Of a DNA stretch of 64,000 nt, positions 23,966 through 36,301 are shown one piece after another. Position 1 is the first letter of the stretch. Every line of letters begins with the position of its first letter. Source of the DNA: Tetragonia tetragonoides (lineage: Eukaryota > Streptophyta > Magnoliopsida > Caryophyllales > Aizoaceae); assembly GCA_038025085.1 (NCBI GenBank), contig CM076141.1, positions 11,720,001-11,784,000 on the forward strand. The letters run 5' to 3'. The translations under genes and the position numbers were made by a program. The notes beneath the pieces were generated by a model. It was not told the DNA's origin and ran no database searches. It worked only from the letters and a program-made list of their open reading frames with translations.

Positions 23966-26415
23966 CTATTTGTATTTGTCCATAATCTTTTTTGCTTCTT
24001 CTATAGCGTCATCTGTTGATGTAGAACTGCGGCCTTCATCCAGTTTAGATCCTTTGTCCTTGTTCAGGGCAATATAAACAAAATATACAAAGCCCATGAC
24101 ACCCTGTTTCACATTTGACAAATTATCCATTAGGTTTTTGCTGAATAAGGTTTGCAGGCATAGTGATTAAGGAACATTTGTACTTAACTTCTAGAGCAGA
24201 AAAGAGTCAAAATATTAAAACGGAACATGGAATTTACAAGTTACAACCAACAGTGAGAACAATTATTCATGCAAAGCTCAGATCTGTTCAAGCTGGAGAT
24301 GATAGTATGAGCAATCAGCTATAAACAACAGGAATAGTAACTATTCTGTATGGTCCTGCCATTGGACGGGTCGAAGGAGGTCAAAAAACATGTTGTCTTG
24401 CCTTACCCATGTAACAGCATAAAATTTCATAGCAAAATTGTGGAGCATGACATTTTCGACTTTCATGTGCAAGTTTTACTAAAACTAATTCAAGATGGAG
24501 TTCTACACAATGCAATATGAATAAGCACCAAAGTCACTCTATCTTGGAAATAAAGTCCAGTTTCATCTTCAGTTTCTGGAATGCTAGAATCTTTCCAAAA
24601 CTGTGAAGCTTCTTTAGATGCTTTAGTGTATTAGCCTAGCCCCCCCCCCCCCTCTCCCCTCCCCAGTATTTGTACCTGGGATTCACTGCCACTACAAACA
24701 TGCATAATCAAAATAACAAAATTGGCAGTTCCTGTTTATTGATGTCAAAAAAAGAAAACTCAAAAGGCTTTGGGTCACAGGGACTAGAATGTTCAATAGT
24801 GCATACTATATTAAACCCTCTTAGGTTTCCCAACAAAGATGCTTCCAAGAAAAGAAAAAAAAAATAGTAAGCTTTCTCCTGCACCTATTATGTAATACAC
24901 CTCAGGTGACTACCCTATCCTGTTTGTAAGACCAAATTGTCAATGCCCAACTCTCAGTACAAAGAAAAAATGCTTGTGAGTTGTAAGTAGACATGTATTT
25001 GTAGAAGCAGAAACAGAAACAGCGGAGGGAAAACTGATAACCGATTCAATTGAGATCCAGGCAGATGAACATACCAGGGCGAAGAAAACTGTCGAAAAGA
25101 ATGACTTAACGACAAAAAGAGAAAGAAAACCAGCGACAACAGCTACAGACAGCCTTGCAATTGGTCTTGGAATAGCATCCTGACAACAAAGAAAGATTAT
25201 AAACAAAAACATTAGCTCTCTGTCAAATACAAAAAAACGAGCTCAGATAATCCATTTAGACATTAACTAGAGGATCTTACTGGGACAAGGTTGGTGCCTG
25301 CTTCAACTCCATCTTTCCCAACTTTAAAAGCCGTCTGGATGGCTGCTTCAAAGTGCAATACACATGTCATTGAATATAGAATAGGAACTTAATTCATCAG
25401 TTGTCAAAATAGACTGATCAAAGACTGCAAGGAAATAGACTCAATGAAATGAGCAGTTTAACCATCAAACACACTTGGCTCCTTTTTCTGTTTTTCCTCT
25501 TTTTTTCCTCTATTTGTTGCATGATCAGAACCATAATATTTTTATGGTACTATAAACTTAACTAGTTATGTCATAAGATTATAAGCTGTTGCCGAAACTC
25601 AATCTAGCAAAGCACTAGCCTCGGCACTCTACCTCAATGCCAGGTCCATTATGGGAATTGGGAAACATGAAAATCCTACAGGTTAAAACAGAGAAGAGCT
25701 CTGTAAGATTGTGCCAATGTCCTCCTTGTGCTATTCTCAAATTTTATAATACAATCCTATGCTACTTAAACTCTTCATCTCAACCCAAACTATCTCAGTC
25801 CAATCGTAAGCCACTAAATCTACATTATTTTACAGCACTCATAACTTGAAATTTGCTCCATAAGAGATCAACAATACTCCATAGCTAATGGCCCTAATGC
25901 CCAGTCCCGGAAATAATAGATATAAACTTTCCAGCATTTCACAAAAAAAGTAAAATTAAATAAGATAAAGATATTATCTCAAATTTGTCACTCATATCCA
26001 ATCAAGTGAATAACAGTTGGATTTCTTTCATTGACACAATGAATTCGAGGTAATAAGCAACAAAACCTGAACAAACCCAGCAAGAGAACAACACCAACAA
26101 ACAAAAACAACCTAAATGAACACATATGATGATATGAAGTACCCACTTTCTATGTCCAACTGAAAGAGGAAAATCAACAAAATTACCTCGAAAGACATTG
26201 GATTGAACCGCAACTACGGTGGGCAAACGCAAAGCATAAGAACTTCGCTTTCTCAATCCCTTAATTTGAAGTTTTGGCAATAAAACTTTGCTGCTTGGAC
26301 TCAAACAAGAGTTAAAGGAGAGAGAGTGAGACTGGGTAGAAGAAAAGCTTCCACCTTTGATATTGAAATTGGGCGAAAGACCACTATTTAAATAACTTGA
26401 ACACAGAGAAGCCAT
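23966..26415 (-). CDS. Plastid-targeted small membrane protein of unknown function
   Basis: Four exons with consistent phase (26187-26415, 25281-25345, 25075-25179, 23966-24103) give a 178-aa protein. The start context (aaaATGG) is good. The first 60-75 residues are rich in serine, basic and lacking acids, like a chloroplast transit peptide. Exon 2 encodes AIQTAFKVGKDGVEAGTNLVP, exon 3 a hydrophobic segment (about residues 108-133), and exon 4 continues with a second hydrophobic stretch GVMGFVYFVYIAL (134-146). The tail is charged and ends EEAKKIMDKYK. This would place one membrane span or a tight hairpin in an envelope or thylakoid membrane with a soluble C-terminus. I recognise the arrangement as a conserved plant protein type but know no function. 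The acceptor of exon 2 is an AAGCAG tandem site, so one alanine may be optional. Confidence 0.8.
24639..24656. repeat. Poly-C tract
   Basis: A run of about a dozen C followed by ctctcccctcccc. It lies in the intron between exons 3 and 4 of the minus-strand plastid protein gene, where it reads as a G-run on the transcribed strand. Such tracts are prone to length error. Confidence 0.8.
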
Positions 26416-26812
26416 TTTTGCTCCTCAGAATTGAAATTTTTTCTGTTCAAATTATTTGGTGGCTTTCTTCCACAAATTTCATTTTCCCTTTCAATTCCTG
26501 CCTCAAATTTCCACTCCAAGGCTTTATCAAAAATAAAAAAAATAAAAAAAATACCATTCCAGGGCTTTGTATATAAATGGGCTCATATGGGCCAGTAATG
26601 GATCTTGACATGGGTATCTAGATTGGGCTTTAAACCCAGGCCCAGACAAAAGAATTTTGGTAAGTTCTTTTGTTTTTCATTGGCAAAGGAATTTAGGCTT
26701 CTTTTTTTTTTTTTTTATTCAGAAGTTCTTTCTTGCTTTCTCCAAACCCTCCGTTTAAGATTCTCAATTTATTTAATTTTTTCATTGTTTTTGGCAGCCA
26801 TAGGTTTTGGCC

Positions 26813-28796
26813 ATGGCACATAATCTTGGTTGTGCAAAAACTCAGAAGTGTCAAAGAACAATCCCTGATCAAATCAGTAATTTGCCAGACTACCTACTAG
26901 AAAAAATTCTGGGTTTTTTGCCCATACAGCAAGCCATTAGAACTTGTGTGCTATCAAAGCGTTGGCAACATATATGGATGTCAGTCCCCAGTCTCAACTT
27001 CCACTATCCAAGTAAGTACTTGTACCTCAAAAAAGATGACAAATTTGCTGCCTTTATAGACAAAACTCTTACGCACTTTAGCACTTCAAAGCTGATCAAG
27101 AAATTATATCTTAGCTTAGACGAATTGGGTCTTGGTTATAAAGATCAAATCGAGTCGTGGGTTGAGTTTGGGCTTAAGCATGAGGTGGTAGAGCTATGTC
27201 TTAAATTTTCTAAGACATGGGATTTTTGTAATAGTGAGAGAAGAAGAAAGGATCTTGTGCATGAGTTGCCTTTTATGGTTTATGATCAAAACTCGTATGA
27301 AAAAATTGGCCTTAAAGCACTGTTTGTTTGGACCAGGACCATTTCCTAAGGTTATATCATGGGTGTCTTTGAAGGTTTTATCAATTAGTGAAGCTCTTGG
27401 GTTAACCAATGACATTATGGACACGATTTTGTCGGGAACTCCAGTGCTTGAGTGCTTAAATTTGTATGAATTTGAATGCATTGATGGTTGGGTTAGGATT
27501 ACTTCTACAAGCTTGAAAACTTTAGTCCTACATCATCTCCTTGTTCGTAAATGCACTTTCAAAAACCCAGTTGTTATAGAGATTTCTTGTCCTAATCTTT
27601 CGACGTTGGCTATAATGGGGCGGTTTAATTTCATGGATGGCAGTCCTGCTAGCTTTTCATGTATTAAGTGGGAATTGTTTGATGTCTCATCCTTAGTCGA
27701 AGCTACAATCGATTTTGACGTTTCAAGGCATTATTTTGATGCTCAATGTTTGCGTGATTTCAAGTGCTTCTTTGTAGATGACTTGCTTCAAAAGCTTAGT
27801 CATGTAACAAAACTCACAATTGGGGCTTATTGCCTACAGGTATGTAGCAGTGTAGTCTTCATTAGGATGTATAATAGTCGTTACGATGTCGATGTTTAAC
27901 CAATTACATTTGCTTATGGTTTGCTACAGTTTCTATCAAGCCTGGAGTTCTCTGATGATTTGCCATTGTTGCCTTTTTCAAGTCACAAAAATTTGGTAGT
28001 ACACACAACGAACAATAAACAGGACTTTCATGGAACTCTTAGGTTGTTGGAAAGTTCACCTGATTTGCAAAAGTTACTCATGAAGGATAAGCCTTTCTAC
28101 ACTAAGCAGGTAACTGTATGTTACAACTATTCAATTACTTCATCCCTTCTATCTTAGTGTTTGTTGATGACTCTAGTAATTATCCCTGGAAGACATCAAC
28201 TATAGCTAGCTTGGCGGATAAAATTCTTAGGGACCGAACTTGTATGTAAGTTCGAAACTCATATTTATCCGTCAATCTAGTTTGAATTCCGATGAGAAAT
28301 CAAACTTGGGTTGTGTTCTTTTCTAGTTACTCAGTTCATTTCAGTTCAGTTCAGTGAAAAAGAACACACTCTGCTTGTGTGGTTGCTATAAGCCTATAAC
28401 TAATCGTATAGTAATCCATTGATATGCAAGGTACAACTTTGTGTTCCCAATCACAACTCTGGGGAAAATAGACACAGGATAACGAAGTCGAAGTCGAAGA
28501 GGCGTTTCAAATGTTTAGACAACAATCTCAGAAGCATTGAGATTACTGGAATTGAGAAATTTGGTCCAAGTTTGGAACTTATTCGTGAAGCACTGCAGTT
28601 CATACGAAAGAATGCAGTTATACAGAAGATAGTTTTCTATACACGAGGAGATGTTACGAGTCAGAGTATGACAGCATATGGACTGGATAATCTGTTGAGG
28701 TTATACCAGAAATTGGCCATGAAATCTGTCTATATCAGCTTATCTGTATTTCTTTCCACCAAAAATAAGAGGAAAACAGCGGGATTAGTGGTATGA
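26813..28796 (+). CDS. F-box/FBD protein, gene 1 of tandem pair, with a 1-nt frameshift
   Basis: Exons 26813-27839, 27930-28109 and 28431-28796. The N-terminus carries an F-box (about residues 15-60: ISNLPDYLLEKILGFLP, CVLSKRWQHIW), which would bind SKP1 in an SCF ubiquitin ligase. Degenerate leucine-rich repeats follow (ISWVSLKVLSISEA, LVLHHL), then a C-terminal FBD-type region (LRSIEITGIEKFGPSLELI). These likely select a target for degradation; the target is unknown. The frame breaks in exon 1: after NSYEK the F-box frame runs into a stop at 27349, while the LRR frame resumes with LALKHC. The break coincides with a six-A run at 27300-27305; one A fewer would restore about 523 aa. It may be a real mutation or a homopolymer sequencing error. 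The start is the ATG at 26813. Confidence 0.8.
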
Positions 28797-29115
28797 GTTC
28801 ATCGTCGATTGGGTCCACCTCATACTATAGTATGTTATAAACTATAAATGGGGAACAATAGATTATTTTGTCATGACTAATATGTACAAATAACTTATGT
28901 TTCACGGTCAGTTCAGTTCAGGTGTCAATTCACTGATTTCAAATTTAGTTAAATGATGTTCAGTTCACTTCACTGGTGCTGAGTTAAGAAACATACTTTT
29001 TGGCTCACATATCAAGTTGTGTTCAATTTAATTCAGTTGTGTCCAGTTCAGTTCAGTAGTGTCCAGTTTAGTGATGTTGAATTCAGTTCAGTTCAGATAA
29101 GTTCAGCTCTAACAA
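28310..29115. repeat. cagttcagtt-rich repeat fragments
   Basis: Two patches of cagttcagttcag-type sequence lie at about 28313-28375 (in intron 2 of F-box gene 1, with gtgttctttt / aaaagaacac inverted ends) and about 28905-29115 (ending aacaaacgcacccttaa). They look like fragments of a MITE family, but complete termini and target duplications were not found. Confidence 0.4.
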
Positions 29116-29354
29116 ACGCACCCTTAATTAACTAGTGTCTTGACCCATACAATGCACGGTTTTAACTAAACAAATTGAAGAAAAAAAAAAAATCACAAAT
29201 TCTCTGAAAATAGCTTCTCCACCTAGCCTGAACAAGAAGAAGCTATCTCTGATTATCTTTGGGGGTGTTACGGTTGGTGGGATCACAATGTTGGGTTGGT
29301 CCTGTAATTGTCTACCAGTCTAACTCTAATCCCACCCAATTATCAACCCGTATT

Positions 29355-29462
29355 GTGTAGACATGGTCCACGGTGGAACAAGGACACGGGCCTAAATGTT
29401 TTCAAACACGGATAAAGATTTATAAAGACTTGGTCCCTTGGTCCATCAAACATGATTTTGTA
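29355..29462. mobile_element. Diverged relative of the TMKL1-intron foldback element
   Basis: The sequence tgtgtagacatggtccacggtgg, followed by aacaaggacacgggcctaaatg and ending in cttggtcccttggtccatc, matches the order of motifs of the element at 15765-15894. The right arm is eroded, so borders are approximate. It lies about 200 bases upstream of F-box gene 2. Confidence 0.45.
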
Positions 29463-29649
29463 CCCAATTATAGGCATTTTAAAACCCAAGTTTGCACCAA
29501 CCGTAGCATATGACTTGCCAATAAAACCGTAACATATATATATTGGAGAATTTCATTCCTGCCCTACCTCCTTGCCTTCTCCTCTCTTTCTTTCTTCCAA
29601 ACTTCCAATTCCTGCATCCCAAATATTGATTTTTTCCTAGCTTTTGGCC

Positions 29650-32600
29650 ATGGATGAAGCTCAGGAGTTGCAAAAAACAATCCCTGATCGAATCAGTAAT
29701 CTACCGGACCCTTTAATCGAACAGATCATCTGTGACTTGCCCGTGGAAGAAGCTATTAGAACTTGTGTGTTATCCAAGCGATGGCAACATGTATGGATTT
29801 CAATCCCGCAACTCAATTTCCTTCATAAAGGGCCAAAACCGCGATATGGTGCCTTCATAGACGAAGCTCTAACGCGGTTTAGCAATTCAAAGCTCATTAA
29901 GAGATTGCACCTAGGGTTGGACTCTTGGTTTATTAATCAAAGAGATTGTGTTGCATGGTGGATTATGTTTGGGCTAAGCCATGAGGTACTCGATCTTTCT
30001 CTGAAACTACTTCATCCCTCTGATCAAGTGCCTGAGTTTCTTTATTGGCCTAACTCATACATGCAAAAACTGACCTTAAGTAACTGCTGTTTAGGAGCAG
30101 TTCATGAAATAAAGGTTATATCTTGGGTATCACTGAAAATCCTGTCAATTAGTAATGTTTTTCAGTTAAGCAATAACATTATGGAAGCGATTATGTCAGG
30201 AAGTCCCGTGCTCGAGCAGTTGGATGCATTGGTGATAGTATTAGGATTTTCTCTACAAGCTTGAAAGAATTAGTCCTAGATGATCCCGTTGTCAATATTG
30301 ACATTCGCCGTCATCCGGTGGTTATGGAGATTTCATGTCCTAAACTCGCCTCGTTGGCTATATTGAGGCTTCGTGCAACCGATGATGACGGGTTCAGTGG
30401 CTGGGGCGGTAACTTCTCCTGCATCAAGTGGGCATTGTTTGATGTCTCATCCTTGGTTGAAGCTACCATCGACTTTGACATGTGGAGTTTGAAAGACGTT
30501 GACGACGTCCAATGTTTGAAGGAAATCAGGAGCTTTTTTGTTGTTGATTTGCTTCAAAAGCTCAATCATGTCACAAAACTCACACTTGGATCTTATTATT
30601 CCCTTGAGGTAGGTGTCCTCAGGCAACTCTTCTTTAGTTCCTTTCTTTGCAATCCTTAGTCAATGATTGATGCGTTGGCAACAAGCTCAAGCTACATCAT
30701 CTATCCTTGCGTTAAGCTTCTGAGTTTAATCACCTCATTACTTATCTTAGTAAGCTTTATTAGTAATGATACTTCCCATAATTCCATGGAAGAAGGTCAA
30801 GTCATGCCGAGGATCTCTATTGCTCAAAAAGACACTCAATCAAGCCTAAATCTGTCATTTCGCCTCAACCAGCTACCCGATTTTTAATTAAGCAATTAAC
30901 CTAGCTCTTGAGGCCACATTAGGTTGTGTCTTACTTTTCTGGACTCCTTAGAGATTCCTCTATAAGGATCACGGATCAAGTTAAGGGATTGAAGTCAATA
31001 AGGTAGCTGAAAATGTGTTTTACCCCAAGCTGTCCAGTTTGCACCCGATTGAGCATTATTTCCTTTGTGGTCCTCACATTGATAGCAACGTTTTGCTGAG
31101 CATATCTCTACCTTTAGGAGATGTTAAGAAAGGTATCAGATCACCAATGAAACCTTTTGCACGTCCTACAAGCAAGAGACAAGCTCAAAAGAGATGCAAC
31201 AAAGTAACAGCCACATTGAAAGCGACATCACCTAAAGAGTCCTTTTCATTGACAGCGATTTCTAGCTGTTGGTCTTGTTTGATTCCTTTGCATTTGTAAT
31301 CAGATTATTTAGCTTTAAATGTAGCTTTGACTAAGCTTGAATACTCCTATATATAGGAGCCTTGGTTGTAGTTGGAAATCAGATTTGATGAATATGAAAA
31401 TTGGTTGCTCAAGTTGAGTAAACTATCAAAAATCTCATTTCTTTATCTAGTTTATCTAGTGGTGATTTGAGTGATTCCTTTAACCTTTGGGTGGTGGCTC
31501 AGCCTTTAGTCCATTGGGGGTGGATCCTTTAAACTTTGAGTGGTGGCCTAGCCTTTATCTCAAGTTATATTCTTGTTTTATCTTTGTTTTATCTTGTTTT
31601 GTTCTTATTAATCAAAAACCTCAAAAACAGTAATCCGCCACGCATCAATGATCCTATGATCTACAATGTTAAATTAAGCTAAGATTGTACTTGGGCATAT
31701 GCATATCTTAATAGTTTTGCACTGCATAGTGCATAGTGTATTATTAGGAAGCCGGTTTAATGTGCCTTTCTTCTTTTTTGGTTCGGATGAGGCATATACA
31801 TATACATATACATGAGGAAGGGAAATTCGAACCTGAAATCTTATATATATAACACGCACATCGATCATAACTATTAGGTCAAGACATCATTGATTTAAAT
31901 TGTCTTTCCATCAAAGGTAAATATAGTTGATTTCTTCTGTGTGCAGTTACGTTGTATTCATTAATACCATGTTTAATACCTAACCTTTCGCTTTCTTCTA
32001 TTTTTTGTGAAGTTTCTATCAATCTTGGAGGGGAAGTACAAGTACTCCCATCCTTCGCTATATTTAAGTAACAAATTTTTGGTACTAAGCTCAACAATGC
32101 TCAAGCAAAAAGACTTTCCTAGCCTTCTTAAGTTGCTGGAAATTTCGCCAAATTTGCAAAAGTTAACCATAAAGAGCAAGCCAATTCGTGCCGATCAGGT
32201 AAAATCCTATTGCAAAATTGCGACCGCAAATTAGAACTCTTTATTTACTTCACCCATTACTGGTTGTTGATTACTCTGTCTTTTTATGAGAGAAGTCAAC
32301 AACGAGAAATTATTAGATAGTCCCGCACCATGCTTGCACCTCTCACAATTACCACTTTCTTTGGTGGTAAATTTAAGTGGGCTCCATTGTATTGTAATAA
32401 GTGGGAGCATTGGTCTCGTACCATGGAATAATCTCTCATTACTGAGCTTCTTGAAAATGTATTCTGGATCCAAGTTCGATCCTCATATATATGTCAATCT
32501 AGTCTGATTGGTGATCCTCTGATTTGCAAGGTACACAACCCTGAAGAAAACAGAAGCAGGAAAAGGAAGTCTACAAGTCAATTCAAATGTATCCATAGTA

Positions 32601-32878
32601 GTCTCAAAAGCATTGAGATTACTGGATTTGACAAAAATCACTCGAGTCTGAAACTTACTGGTGAACTGTTGCAGTTTATAAGGAAGAATGCAACAATAGA
32701 GAAGATAGTTCTCTCTACCAAAGGAGATGTCACAAGTCAGAGCGTGTTAGCATATCGACTCAAAGAGTTATGGAGGTTATACCAGGAGTTGGATGCAAAA
32801 TCCGACTCCATTAACTTATCGATCTTCCTTTGCCCGGAAAAGGAGAAGAAGAAGAAGAAGAAGATGAAAGCAATGTGA
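29650..32878 (+). pseudogene. F-box/FBD gene 2 of tandem pair, frameshifted by deletion
   Basis: Exons 29650-30608, 32013-32198 and 32531-32878 match gene 1 exon for exon. The F-box is present (ISNLPDPLIEQIICDLP, CVLSKRWQHVW), then leucine-rich segments and the FBD region (LKSIEITGF). Compared with gene 1, exon 1 lacks 16 bases just after PVLEQL (near 30220). The first frame therefore stops at 30264 while the downstream frame continues correctly (LKELVLDDPVV onward). The total, 1493 coding bases plus 16, is divisible by three, supporting a real deletion. Intron 1 is 1404 bp, against 90 bp in gene 1, because of a solo LTR. The last exon ends in a GAA repeat encoding a lysine run. As it stands the gene would give only a truncated F-box protein of about 204 aa. 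Confidence 0.8.
30668..31647. mobile_element. Solo LTR in intron 1 of F-box gene 2, 980 bp
   Basis: The element begins TGATGCGTTGG and ends CCACGCATCA, the TG...CA inverted termini expected of an LTR. The identical 5-bp sequence ATGAT flanks it (30663-30667 and 31648-31652), the duplication size made by LTR-retrotransposon integrases. A promoter-like ctatatatagg lies near 31351. It has no internal gag-pol region, primer-binding site or second LTR, so it is best explained as a solo LTR left by recombination. Open frames inside are chance. Superfamily (Ty3 or Ty1) cannot be decided from the LTR alone. Confidence 0.85.
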
Positions 32879-33013
32879 AAGCAATGGGTTAAGTTTTGTG
32901 CTTTTCACAATTTGCCTTTTGAACTAATTTAGCAGCAGCAGCAGTCACTCACTAATCCCTAATCATTAGATATGTTTGTTCATATAGGTATTAGGTTTTT
33001 GTTTTTCATATTA

Positions 33014-33309
33014 GGTGGTGTTTACTTGCTTGCAATCAAATGCAATGCAATGCAATTATTTTGTACAGTAAATGGGAAGTGGAAAAGGAAAAAGGGGGAG
33101 GAAGGAGATGGAAAAAGTAAGATTGATTACACCATCCAAAGTAATCATCATTACATGGGAAAAATTGAGCAATTGTGATTACAATGGATAATGCAATCAA
33201 CCCCACTTTTCCTATCCCTCTCCTCCCACTCCTTCACTTTTCACCCTACATTTACTTTATAAAATGATTTCATTGCATTGAATTTGATTGCAAGCAAGTA
33301 AACGAGCCC
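33014..33309. mobile_element. Tourist-like (PIF/Harbinger) MITE, 296 bp
   Basis: The ends form an imperfect inverted repeat of about 40 bases containing gtttacttgcttgcaatcaaa on the left and its complement near 33281-33306 on the right. Target duplication TTA is at 33011-33013 and 33310-33312, as for PIF/Harbinger. The left end is GGTGG and the right end complement GGGCT. Non-coding. It lies just downstream of F-box gene 2. Confidence 0.8.
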
Positions 33310-33312
33310 TTA

Positions 33313-36253
33313 GTGTCTTCTTTTGTTAGTCTTGTTTGCACATGATGAGGATATTGAATTTAGGTGTGACAATTTTCCCATCATTTTTATGGAGGAATTT
33401 TGCAGATTTCTTAGCAATCAAAGAGTGGAAGTAATGGCCGATACATACCCAGCCTAACCTGATGTGAACCTGAACCAGAATAACACTACCACATAGTTAT
33501 GGACCCAATTAACATATGTCTACCCAATCCAACATAGTTGAACTGACTCGTACTCAACCCAACCCTAACTGACACAAACCCGAAATATACCCAAACCAAA
33601 TAGAAGTTCAGCCTAATATACCCGATTCCAAGCTGACCCGATCAACAAACAAAGTGTCGTTGAGTGAACCAGTTATGGTTCACCACCATAGTACCATACC
33701 TTCTAACCCCCATCACAAGGATTCTAATCCTCAAGGCAGCAGCAGGAAAGGGGAAGCCTTTTGTTCCCAAGGCCAGCAGACCCGAGGGCTGTTGCCTATG
33801 GCTATTAGCCAGTAGTATGGGCCCTAAAAGACAATTCTGTCACAGTTCAGGAGCCAACGCGAAATGTAGAGTCCTGGAATCTAATACAAAACCACCCACT
33901 TGAGCTAAATGCTCATGGAGTCATGGGCAAGCACCAGCAGTAATTATTTAAGATCGATAAGTCGTGGAAAGATATTTATAGGCCTCAACATCCAATGTAA
34001 GCAATAATTTTTCTCATAAAACATGAACATTGCTTTAACGCTATAATTCGTTGAGATGGCTTACAGTAATATAATTATCAAACATGAAAGTGTTAGCTCA
34101 CTCAGCCAACAAACAAAGTCAATGGATTGTCTTGGCCTCTCAGCATACTTAGATTTTAGATCCCTTTAACTGATCTGTGTGCTCTCATTGAACTGGTAAA
34201 AATGATAAAAAGGAAACTACATATTTTATAGTGGAGAAGGATTCATGTGTGATGTGTCTACCTCCAAAGAGGAGAAATAAAGAGGACAATTCCTTCTATA
34301 AGAAGGATGATACACTTCTCCTTAGAAGATAGGGTTATACATTTTTTGTAGTAAATATTGAAGACGTAATAAAATATTTTAAAACATTTACTTCTCCAAA
34401 GTATTTGATACGAGTACAATTTTGAAAAACTTACTACATAAGACGTATAACTCCGTCTTCCAAGAAGATTTGAATCGGTGGGGCTTCTATAATGGTCAAC
34501 AACACACCAAACGAGTGCAACTTATGGAAAATGTTGGGTTTGACCCCACAACCCCCACAAATTTATCAGGTGATTGCAGTGTGAGGGGTCCTACAATTTG
34601 AATTTAAATTAGAGACTAGTTGTGCCAAAATCCCTATTGAATACCCCCTAGTATGTAATGTGGGTTGCTAACCCACACGATCATCCTACCAAGCTACCAT
34701 TCTCATCAAAAAAAAAAATGAAGAAGTCAAAGATGTAACGCTCTCATCAGCAGGAGCATCAGCAACATTTATAACCAAGCTTGGTGATCATCATTGACAT
34801 AGCATGAAGGGAGCAAAGCGTAATAAGATGCATTTGACAAACAAAACGTGGTGAGATTCCATACCTCGGAAGTTCCCGAGGCCATCACCTAGAATTCTGG
34901 GGTTCTAACCTCATTAACACCCTTTTCTGTTTAATTGCCCCATCTGGTGAACCATTTTCTGTGCCCCTGTAACCAAACAAATTTATGTAGCGTTACTCAA
35001 CCCAACTGAATCCAAATATAACATGCAGGAATTATTATTTTTAGATCTTCATGCATAATGTGATGTCACTGTACCACATGATTCACCCCTAAAACCAAGG
35101 CGAGGAGGGATGATGCAACTACAAGTCTCTCATTGAACTCCCAAGTAATTTGGGAAACAAACAGAGATCAAAGGGGGAGAAAATGCATTTATCATCATAG
35201 TTACAAAATATTATTTCTAGTCCACATTTTTAGTTGTACGCATATTAGGCCGTCTTAATTTTAAGCCAAGAAAGAAAGAAAGGAGTAAAAACGAACAAAG
35301 AAAGAAAAAAAGAAGAAGAAGAAGAAAACCACCTTACATTCATATCCAGGCTGCGAGCTTGGGGTGAGAGTAGTGGCGCATCCCTACTTGTCCCCAACAA
35401 CGACCTGGGTTCCAAAAAAAAAAAAATCATACTCAGGACATTTTCATGGAACATCTTTAACCATTTCAGATTCCGCCAACTATAGGATACACAGTGACCA
35501 TTGTGTCCAAATGTTCATAGCCTATATCTTTAAACATGTCACCTTTAAGACTACTTGGACTAGAAACCAACCAGAATACCAAGAACATGCATCACCAGAA
35601 TGCCAAGTGCCCAAGTCGTTGCAACAAAGACTTTTTGCAACCATGTAATTTTCAGCACACTGAGGCTATACTTTTTTTATTCTTAGTTTATTACCAATAT
35701 TATCAAAAACCAGCCCACGAACACACTTCATGCTATGAGAAATTTCAATGGTACCTTGTTTATAGTAAACAAACAAACTGCTAATGACTAATGAGTGTTG
35801 ACTTTGACAAATGCAAGCAATGAAACCATTTGACACCATCGTTTAGTGTGATCATCATACAGCCCATCACGTGCCTTAGATATGGCTTATTAAGAGTGAT
35901 GGGGGATTAAAATAAATTAATTTAGTTTAAACAAATTAAAACTGGGGACAAAAGATACTGTACAGTCTGAGCATATTGAGATACAGAAACCACTTCTGAA
36001 TTTTATATCAGAGCATGTTAGATAAAAATCTTTTTCACTCAAGACTTTTAACAATGGCTGTAAATGGTTAAAAGGGACAGGGACTGGTGGCGTTACTGTG
36101 ATTTGAAGCTAGGAAAGTAAAGGTGCATTACCAGCTAAGATGAGACATTATAAGCGCAGAAAGTTTGTAAGTTTAGTTAATTAAAAAACATGCTGTGTTT
36201 TATGGATGTTCGCGTCCCTTGCTTTAAATATAAAATGCCCACTAAACATTCAA

Positions 36254-36301
<48 letters not shown>

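Noticed and set aside
27234..27899. Open frame as a separate gene inside the F-box locus
   Set aside because: It is the continuation of the F-box protein after the one-base frame change, not an independent start.
30663..31299. Open frames with an RPTSKRQAQKR segment, reminiscent of a Ty3 integrase end
   Set aside because: They lie wholly inside a solo LTR bounded by TG...CA and a 5-bp duplication; no gag-pol domain is present.
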